A stretch of DNA of 63,396 bases, taken from Azohydromonas lata NBRC 102462. Lineage in GTDB: Bacteria > Pseudomonadota > Gammaproteobacteria > Burkholderiales > Burkholderiaceae_C. The number at the start of each line of letters is the position of its first letter. Position 1 is the stretch's first letter. A program made the position numbers and the translations under genes. The notes under the pieces were generated by a model. It had not been told where the DNA came from. It saw nothing but the letters and a program-made list of their open reading frames with translations, and made no database searches. This document shows, one piece after another, positions 56,712 to 63,396 of the stretch. The DNA is taken from NCBI RefSeq assembly GCF_001571085.1, contig NZ_BCTC01000031.1:1-63396 (forward strand). Reading direction: 5' to 3'.

Positions 56712-56918
56712 ATGACCGGTCCCCGCCTCGTCCCCTGCCCCCATTGCGGCCAGCCCGCGCCCTTCGAGCCCGCCAACCGCTGGCGGCCGTTCTGCAGCCA
56801 GCGCTGCCGCGAAATCGACCTCGGCGCCTGGGCGCGCGAGGACTACCGCGTTCCTGACCAGGGCCGCGACGGCGCCGAGCCCGGCCTGCCGGACGACCCT
56901 CAGGATTTCCCGCACTGA
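56712..56918 (+). CDS. yacG: DNA gyrase inhibitor/zinc-binding protein YacG
   Basis: Small zinc-finger protein; the E. coli protein binds GyrB and inhibits gyrase. The 68-aa product has CPHCGQP and FCSQRCREIDLGAWA, giving the four zinc cysteines. It ends in an acidic tail. The ATG at 56712 gives the family N-terminus. The pilBCD-coaE-yacG order is conserved. Confidence 0.93.
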   Translation: MTGPRLVPCPHCGQPAPFEPANRWRPFCSQRCREIDLGAWAREDYRVPDQGRDGAEPGLPDDPQDFPH

Positions 56919-56931
56919 AGCGTCGCACCCC

Positions 56932-56960
56932 CTTGAAGCCGGGAAAGCCGTCCCTATAAT
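56932..56960 (+). promoter_or_regulatory. groESL promoter, sigma-70 and sigma-32-like
   Basis: TTGAAG (56933-56938), a 16-bp spacer and TATAAT (56955-56960) form a good sigma-70 promoter. The same bases also fit sigma-32: CTTGAA at 56932, 14 bp, then CCCTATAA. Confidence 0.75.
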
Positions 56961-56968
56961 CTGTTTCG

Positions 56969-56995
56969 CTAGCACTCGCCGCCGGTGAGTGCTAA
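56969..56995 (+). promoter_or_regulatory. CIRCE operator (HrcA site)
   Basis: CTAGCACTC, nine bases and GAGTGCTAA. This matches the CIRCE inverted repeat except for the first base. It begins about where transcription should start, so HrcA would block the promoter. Confidence 0.92.
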
Positions 56996-57085
56996 CAGCC
57001 GGTCGAGGTGACCGGCTGCGAATTTGTAAGGCGCGCCCGGTGGCGCGTTTGTCATCCCTCCCGAAAAGCGAACCAAGGAGAAGCA

Positions 57086-57376
57086 ATGAAACTTCGTCCG
57101 TTGCATGACCGTGTGATCGTCAAGCGTCTTGAAAACGAAACCCGCACGGCCTCGGGCATCGTGATTCCCGACAACGCCGCGGAAAAGCCCGACCAGGGCG
57201 AGGTGCTGGCTGTCGGCCCGGGCAAGCGCAACGACAAGGGCGAGTTCGTGGCCCTGAACCTGCAAGTGGGCGACCGCGTGCTGTTCGGCAAGTACAGCGG
57301 CCAGACCGTCAAGGTTGATGGCGAAGAGCTGCTGGTGATGCGCGAAGAAGACCTCTTCGCCGTCATCGAGAAGTAA
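57086..57376 (+). CDS. groES: Co-chaperonin GroES
   Basis: Heptameric lid of the GroEL folding chamber. The 96-aa protein begins [16 protein letters not shown], has the mobile loop [18 protein letters not shown], and ends in [19 protein letters not shown] precedes the ATG. The leader contains CIRCE. groEL follows after 43 bases in the same operon. Confidence 0.98.
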   Translation: MKLRPLHDRVIVKRLENETRTASGIVIPDNAAEKPDQGEVLAVGPGKRNDKGEFVALNLQVGDRVLFGKYSGQTVKVDGEELLVMREEDLFAVIEK

Positions 57377-57404
57377 TCGCTCCTTCCCCACCCGCATCTA
57401 CTGA

Positions 57405-59066
<1,662 letters not shown>

Positions 59067-59103
59067 TGTCCGGCGCCCTGTAGCCTTACAGAGCACCCAA
59101 ACG

Positions 59104-59137
59104 AAAAGCCCGCGGCGCAAGCCGCGGGCTTTTTTCG
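59104..59137 (+). terminator. groEL terminator, bidirectional
   Basis: AAAAGCCCGCGGC and GCCGCGGGCTTTT form a 13-bp perfect stem with a GCAA loop and a following T run. It also lies 22 bases past the convergent engB stop. Confidence 0.92.
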
Positions 59138-59158
59138 TTGGGGCAGGCCCGGAAGAAC

Positions 59159-59938
59159 TCAGCCCTGGGCCGGCGGCGCGACGCCCTCGCTCTCGGTCTT
59201 GGGGCCTTCCAGTGCTTCATCCTCCTGCGGCGGCACGTCCACCGGGTCCGGCGCCTCCACGCGCACGTGCTCGCTGATCCAGCCGCGCAGCGTCAGCGCC
59301 GCGTCGTCCACGCCGGACTTCTTCAGCGCCGAGAACAGCAGCACGCCGATGTCGGCCTCGTCGCTGGCAATCTCGCCCAGCACTTCGGAGACGCTGCGCA
59401 GCGAGGCATCGGCCTCCTTGCGCGAGAGCTTGTCGGCCTTGGTCAGCAGCACCAGCAGCTTCACCTCGCCCGTCTGCACGCGCGGGGCGATGAAGCCCAG
59501 GAGCTGCTTGTCCAGGTCGGTGAACCCCAGGCGCGAATCCACCATCAGCACCACGCCCGCGAGGTTGCGGCGCACTTCCAGGTAGTTGGCCATCACCTGC
59601 TGCCAGCGCAGCTTGGCCGAGCGCTCCACGGCGGCGTAGCCGTAGCCGGGCAGGTCGGCGAAGAGCGCGTCCGGCGCGTCCTTGGGCCCAAGGTGGAACA
59701 GGTTGATGTGCTGGGTGCGCCCGGGCGTCTTGGACGCGAAGGCCAGGCGCTTTTGCTGGGCCAGGGTGTTGATGGCGGTGGATTTGCCGGCGTTGCTTCG
59801 GCCGACGAAGGCGACTTCCGGCAACTCGGTGACGGGCAGCTGGTCGAGCTTGCTGGCGGTGGTCAGGAATCGCGCCGTGTGGGTCCAAGCCAGTGAAGAC
59901 TTGGCGTCAGGGGCACCTGATGTAAGGGACGTGTGCAT
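59159..59938 (-). CDS. engB: Ribosome biogenesis GTPase EngB (YihA/YsxC)
   Basis: Small essential-type GTPase of 50S assembly and division. The 259-aa protein has VAFVGRSNAGKSTAINTL (G1), GRTQHINLF (G2), DLPGYGYAAVE (G3) and LTKADKLSRKEA (G4). A roughly 35-residue acidic and proline-rich tail (VDVPPQEDEALEGPKTESEG) follows the usual C-terminus. The ATG at 59938 was chosen by the preceding TACAAT box 5 nt away; no ribosome binding site is visible. It is divergent from cytochrome c4. Confidence 0.95.
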   Translation of the reverse strand: MHTSLTSGAPDAKSSLAWTHTARFLTTASKLDQLPVTELPEVAFVGRSNAGKSTAINTLAQQKRLAFASKTPGRTQHINLFHLGPKDAPDALFADLPGYGYAAVERSAKLRWQQVMANYLEVRRNLAGVVLMVDSRLGFTDLDKQLLGFIAPRVQTGEVKLLVLLTKADKLSRKEADASLRSVSEVLGEIASDEADIGVLLFSALKKSGVDDAALTLRGWISEHVRVEAPDPVDVPPQEDEALEGPKTESEGVAPPAQG

Positions 59939-59943
59939 GAGGC

Positions 59944-59949
59944 ATTGTA
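59944..59949 (-). promoter_or_regulatory. Candidate -10 element of engB overlapping a plus-strand -10
   Basis: TACAAT on the minus strand ends 5 nt before the engB ATG. On the plus strand TAAAAT (59948-59953) could serve cytochrome c4. The two boxes share two bases. Confidence 0.4.
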
Positions 59950-59994
59950 AAATTTCAAGGTTTGCCCCCATTGACCCTTTCGGCAGCCCAAGAA

Positions 59995-60636
59995 ATGAAG
60001 TCGATCTTTGCCCGCACCATCAAGACGGCGCTTGTTGCGCCGGCCCTTGCGTTCGCTCTGGCGACGCCCGTTTTGGCTGCCGAAGCGGCAGCGCCGGCCA
60101 AGCCGGACCTGGCCAAGGGCCAGGCCACGGCCATGGTCTGCGCCGCCTGCCACGCCGCCGACGGCACGCGGGGCATTCCCACCAACCCCATCCTGCAAGG
60201 CCAACACGCCGAGTACCTGGTCAAGCAACTGACCGAGTTCAAGGCCGGCAAGCGCCAGAACCCCATCATGCAGGGCATGGCCGCCTCGCTGAGCGAGGAA
60301 GACATGCGCAACGTCGCCGCCTTCTACGCCAGCAAGCAGGCCGAAGCCGGCGCCGCTGCCGACAAGGACCTGGTGCTGTTGGGCGAGAAGATCTACCGCG
60401 GCGGTCTGGCCGACCGCAACATCCCGGCCTGCGCCGGCTGCCACAGCCCCTCCGGCGCCGGCATCCCCGCGCAGTACCCGCGCCTGGCCGGCCAGCACAC
60501 CGACTACACCATGAGCCAGCTCAACGCCTTCCGCGCCGGCACCCGCGGCAACAGCGTGCAGATGACGGGCGTGGCCGCCAAGATGAGCGACCGCGAAATC
60601 AAGGCCGTGGCCGACTACGTCGCCGGCCTGCACTGA
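59995..60636 (+). CDS. Diheme cytochrome c4
   Basis: Periplasmic electron carrier to terminal oxidases. The 213-aa protein has a signal peptide (about residues 1-29, LVAPALAFALATPVLAAEA) and two class I heme c domains with CAACHAADGTRG and CAGCHSPSGAG. Axial methionines fit IMQGMAAS and VQMTGVAA. The two halves align with each other. It is followed by a terminator and then the ResB/CcsB genes that would attach its hemes. Confidence 0.95.
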   Translation: MKSIFARTIKTALVAPALAFALATPVLAAEAAAPAKPDLAKGQATAMVCAACHAADGTRGIPTNPILQGQHAEYLVKQLTEFKAGKRQNPIMQGMAASLSEEDMRNVAAFYASKQAEAGAAADKDLVLLGEKIYRGGLADRNIPACAGCHSPSGAGIPAQYPRLAGQHTDYTMSQLNAFRAGTRGNSVQMTGVAAKMSDREIKAVADYVAGLH

Positions 60637-60672
60637 GCTTTCGCCAAGGCGAAAGCCTTCCCGTAGTACCCC

Positions 60673-60699
60673 AAGGCCGGTCCCGTACCGGCCTTTTTC
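60673..60699 (+). terminator. Terminator of the cytochrome c4 gene
   Basis: AAGGCCGGT and ACCGGCCTT form a perfect 9-bp stem with a 5-base loop, followed by TTTCA. Confidence 0.88.
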
Positions 60700-60724
60700 A
60701 TGGCGCGGCGCCAACCCTTCACGC

Positions 60725-60738
60725 TTGACCGTTATCAA
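60725..60738 (+). promoter_or_regulatory. FNR/Anr-type site upstream of resB
   Basis: TTGAC-CGTT-ATCAA differs from the FNR consensus TTGAT-N4-ATCAA by one base. Its centre is 41.5 bp before the A of the resB ATG, the class II activator distance if transcription starts there. Confidence 0.7.
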
Positions 60739-60760
60739 GCGGGGTACATGCGCTGGCCCG

Positions 60761-60766
60761 GACAAT
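60761..60766 (+). promoter_or_regulatory. Candidate -10 element of resB
   Basis: GACAAT ends 6 nt before the resB ATG. With the FNR-type site it forms a coherent class II activated, leaderless promoter. Confidence 0.5.
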
Positions 60767-60772
60767 CCTGCG

Positions 60773-62932
60773 ATGACCGTCTCCGCCCCCGCCGCGCGCG
60801 CGCCTCAGCAGCGGCTGCGCGACACCCTAGAGCTGGTGTCGTCGATGCGCTTTGCCATCGCGCTGCTCACCGTGATCTGCATCGCCTCGGTGATAGGCAC
60901 CGTGGTCAAGCAGCACGAACCGCTCAACAACTACGTCAACCAGTTCGGCCCCTTCTGGGCCGAGGTCTTCGGCGCCGTGGGCCTCTACAGCGTCTACAGC
61001 GCCTGGTGGTTCCTGCTCATCCTGGGCTTCCTGGTGCTCTCCACCAGCCTGTGCATCGCCCGCAACACGCCGCGCTTCCTGGCCGACATGCGCTCCTACA
61101 AGGAGAACATCCGCGAGTCGGCCCTGAAAGCCTTCCACCACAAGGCCCAGGGCGTGCTGCCGGACGAGGCGCCGCAGGCCAGCCTGCAGCGCGTCTCCCA
61201 GCTCCTCACCGGCAACGGCTGGAAGGCCAAGGTGCAGCAGCGCGAGGGCGGCACGCTCATCGCCGCGCGCAAGGGCGCGGCCAACAAGCTGGGCTACATC
61301 GCGGCGCACTCGGCCATCGTCCTGATCTGCCTGGGGGGCCTGTTCGACGGCGACCTCATCGTGCGCGCGCAGATGCTGCTGCTGGGGAAGACGCCCTTCA
61401 ACGGCGGCGGGCTGATCCGCGACGTGGCGCCTGAGCACCGCCTCTCGCCGGCCAACCCCACCTTCCGCGGCAACCTGCTGGTGCCCGAGGGCGTGAGCGC
61501 CGGCACGGCGGTGCTGAACATGTCCGACGGCGTGGTGCTGCAGGACCTGCCCTTCGACGTCGAGCTGAAAAAGTTCATCGTCGAGTACTACGACACGGGC
61601 ATGCCCAAACTGTTCGCCAGCGAGATCGTGATCCACGACCACGAGAGCGGCCAGGCCACGCCCGCCACCGTCAAGGTCAACGAGCCCGCCTTCCACCGCG
61701 GCATCGCCATCTACCAGAGCAGCTTCGACGACGGCGGCTCCAAGCTCAAGCTGCAGGCCGTGCCCATGAAGCCCGGCGCCAAGGCCTTCACCATCAACGG
61801 CACCGTGGGCGACAACTCGCCGCTGGACAAGGTGAACCTGCCCTACACGCTGGAGCTCACGGGGCTGCGCGTGATCAACGTCGAGAACATGGGCGCCGCC
61901 AGCACCGACTCCGGCGCCGACGTGCGCAAGGTGGACCTGGCCGACTCGCTGCAAAAGCACCTGGGCTCCGGCGCCAAGTCGCAGACCGAGAAGCAGTTGC
62001 ACAACATCGGCCCCTCGTTCAGCTACAAGCTGCGCGACGCCAGCGGCCAGGCGCGCGAGTTCAACAACTACCAGTTGCCCGTGGAGCTGGACGGCCAGCG
62101 CGTGCTGCTGGCGGGCATGCGCGACAACCCCAACGAGGCCTTCCGCTACCTGCGCATTCCCGTGGACGAGCAGGACCGCATGGACACCTGGCGCCGCATG
62201 CGCGAGGCGCTGCTGGACCCGGCCGCCCGCGAGCAGGCCGCGCGCCGCTACGCCAAGGCCGCCTCGCCCGCCGACAAGCCGGAGGTGATGCAGCAGCTCC
62301 AGGTCACGGCGCAGCGCGTGCTGGGCCTGTTTGCCGGCGCCGACAAGCCGCCGGCCCTCGCCCCCGCGGCCGGCGCGGCCAGCGGCGCCGCAGGTGCCGC
62401 GGCGGCCGAGGCCGACCCCCCGCCCGGCGGCCTGGCCGCCATGGCGCGCTTCATGGAAACCACCGTGCCGGAAGGCGACCGCGCCCGCGTCTCCGAAGTG
62501 CTGCTGCGCATCCTCAACGGCAGCCTGTTCGAGCTGGCCAACATCGCCCGCGAGCAGGCTGGGCAGCCGGCCATGACCAACAGCGAGAAGACGCAGGCCT
62601 TCATGACGCAGGCCGTGGTGTCGCTGTCCGACAGCTTCTACTACCCCGTGCCCGTGCTGCTGCAGCTCGACGACTTCCAGCAAATCCAGGCCAGCGTGTT
62701 TCAGATTGCGCGTGCGCCGGGCAAGAAACTGGTGTATTTAGGCGCCGTGCTGCTGATCCTGGGCGTGTTCGCCATGCTCTACGTGCGCGAACGCCGCCTG
62801 TGGGTCTGGGTACAGGCACAAGACCAGGGCTCCCGCATCACCACCGCCTTGTCCACCACGCGCCGGACCATGGACGCCGACGCTGAATTTGAGCTGCTCA
62901 AGAAGGCCATCCTGAAGGACGCTGCCGCATGA
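60773..62932 (+). CDS. resB: System II cytochrome c biogenesis protein ResB (Ccs1)
   Basis: Inner-membrane part of the System II heme lyase, working with CcsB/CcsA. The 719-aa product has membrane segments near residues 22-42 (FAIALLTVICIASVIGTVV), 75-95 (AWWFLLILGFLVLSTSLCIA) and 170-190 (LGYIAAHSAIVLICLGGLF), a large periplasmic domain with FHRGIAIYQSSFDDGGS, and a final segment near 655-675. An Ala/Pro-rich insert sits near residues 525-555. The ATG at 60773 lacks a ribosome binding site; a GTG/ATG further up is out of context. ccsB overlaps the stop (ATGA). Confidence 0.95.
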   Translation: MTVSAPAARAPQQRLRDTLELVSSMRFAIALLTVICIASVIGTVVKQHEPLNNYVNQFGPFWAEVFGAVGLYSVYSAWWFLLILGFLVLSTSLCIARNTPRFLADMRSYKENIRESALKAFHHKAQGVLPDEAPQASLQRVSQLLTGNGWKAKVQQREGGTLIAARKGAANKLGYIAAHSAIVLICLGGLFDGDLIVRAQMLLLGKTPFNGGGLIRDVAPEHRLSPANPTFRGNLLVPEGVSAGTAVLNMSDGVVLQDLPFDVELKKFIVEYYDTGMPKLFASEIVIHDHESGQATPATVKVNEPAFHRGIAIYQSSFDDGGSKLKLQAVPMKPGAKAFTINGTVGDNSPLDKVNLPYTLELTGLRVINVENMGAASTDSGADVRKVDLADSLQKHLGSGAKSQTEKQLHNIGPSFSYKLRDASGQAREFNNYQLPVELDGQRVLLAGMRDNPNEAFRYLRIPVDEQDRMDTWRRMREALLDPAAREQAARRYAKAASPADKPEVMQQLQVTAQRVLGLFAGADKPPALAPAAGAASGAAGAAAAEADPPPGGLAAMARFMETTVPEGDRARVSEVLLRILNGSLFELANIAREQAGQPAMTNSEKTQAFMTQAVVSLSDSFYYPVPVLLQLDDFQQIQASVFQIARAPGKKLVYLGAVLLILGVFAMLYVRERRLWVWVQAQDQGSRITTALSTTRRTMDADAEFELLKKAILKDAAA

Positions 62933-63396
62933 ACACCGCAACCACCACCCTCTTGCTGGGCCGCAGCCACCCGCTGTCCGGCCGCAGCCCCTACGACTGG
63001 CTGTTCGCCCTGCTGGCCGTGGCCGGCGCCGTGTTCGCCTTCTCCCGCTACGGCGAGGCGATGGACGTGTACGAAAAGGGCATCCTCGTCGGCAGCGTCC
63101 CGGCCGTGATCTGGCTGGGCTGGTTCTGGGGCCCGCTGCGCACGCTCATGCTGGGCGTGACCGGCGTCACCCTGCTGGCCATCTCGCTGTACTCGCGCAC
63201 GCCGGATGCCTTCGGCGCCGACCTCGCGGCCGGGGAGAAGGTCTTCCTTTTGAAATATTTCCTCTCCAGCCAGAGCGCGATCCTGTGGATGTGCGTGCTG
63301 TGCTTCATGAGCACGGTCTTCTACTGGTTCGGCTTCGCCGCGCGCGGCACGGACAACGTGGCGCAGCGCCTGGGCTCGCGCTTCGCCTGGGGCGCC
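62929..63396 (+). CDS. ccsB: System II cytochrome c biogenesis protein CcsB/CcsA, N-terminal part (cut by window edge)
   Basis: Heme-handling partner of ResB. The 156 residues in view have several membrane segments (LFALLAVAGAVFAFSRYG, GILVGSVPAVIWLGWFWG, LMLGVTGVTLLAISLY, LWMCVLCFMSTVFYWFGF). The WWD and heme-ligand histidines expected later are beyond the window. The ATG overlaps the resB stop. Identity rests on this coupling and the N-terminal pattern. Confidence 0.88.
   Translation, partial: MNTATTTLLLGRSHPLSGRSPYDWLFALLAVAGAVFAFSRYGEAMDVYEKGILVGSVPAVIWLGWFWGPLRTLMLGVTGVTLLAISLYSRTPDAFGADLAAGEKVFLLKYFLSSQSAILWMCVLCFMSTVFYWFGFAARGTDNVAQRLGSRFAWGA

Overview
The window is GC-rich chromosomal DNA from a betaproteobacterium of order Burkholderiales, most likely family Comamonadaceae. 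The assignment rests on gene content and order: a Pil-Chp chemosensory operon beside a rubredoxin and a divergent thiD-hemL pair, the tlpA/accB/accC/prmA/DUF3426/PfkB run, a class Ia ribonucleotide reductase with two ATP cones, rplU-rpmA-obgE-proB, pilB-pilC-pilD-coaE-yacG, groESL with CIRCE, and System II cytochrome c assembly (ResB/CcsB) after a diheme cytochrome c4. It reads as core genome: dense genes, many 4-base ATGA/GTGA overlaps, two tRNAs, and no insertion sequence, prophage, CRISPR array, rRNA or toxin-antitoxin cassette that I can support.

Layout. 1-7955 (minus): pilG, pilH, pilI, pilJ and the N-terminal two-thirds or so of a giant CheA-type kinase (chpA/pilL) that runs off the left edge; rubredoxin lies just upstream. 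8352-18332 (plus): thiD-like kinase, hemL, mpl, a YqiA-like esterase, an SDR reductase, an RNB-domain exoribonuclease, a TonB-like protein, aroE and mtgA. 18418-24775 (plus): an unrecognised conserved-looking protein, a TlpA-type thioredoxin, accB, accC, prmA, a zinc-ribbon/DUF3426 protein and a PfkB kinase. 24936-32227 (minus): histone H1-like protein, nrdB, nrdA, ampD, a PP0621-type protein and a CcsA-like membrane protein. 32287-34918: ffh and ftsY converge on one hairpin. 34993-44377: tRNA-Met, pabBC fusion, miaB, two small minus-strand genes, hemA-prfA-prmC, an outer-membrane-like protein, grxD and ubiX. 44417-50417: proS with a lytic transglycosylase, rppH, and the rplU-rpmA-obgE-proB block. 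50620-63396: ispB, tRNA-Pro, pilBCD-coaE-yacG, groESL, engB, cytochrome c4, resB and the start of ccsB.

Functional links. Twitching and type IV pilus control occurs at both ends (Pil-Chp sensing at the left, PilB/PilC/PilD assembly at the right). Cytochrome c maturation and heme supply recur (hemL, hemA, CcsA-like protein, cytochrome c4, ResB/CcsB, TlpA-type thioredoxin). Co-translational targeting (ffh, ftsY), translation (prfA, prmC, prmA, proS, miaB, L21, L27) and precursor synthesis (accBC, nrdAB, coaE, pabBC, aroE) make up most of the rest.

The most interesting material is regulatory. It comprises a pair of NrdR boxes 32 bp apart plus a perfect DnaA box upstream of nrdA; a 15-bp perfect stem-loop between nrdA and nrdB; an FNR-type site placed exactly 41.5 bp upstream of a predicted leaderless start of resB; a recurrent arrangement in which a -10-like hexamer ends 5-7 nt before a start codon lacking a Shine-Dalgarno (eight genes), which predicts leaderless mRNAs; a 29-codon upstream ORF whose stop overlaps the accB start; and a pilD gene with no ATG/GTG/TTG start. 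I did not find a convincing new multi-gene system.
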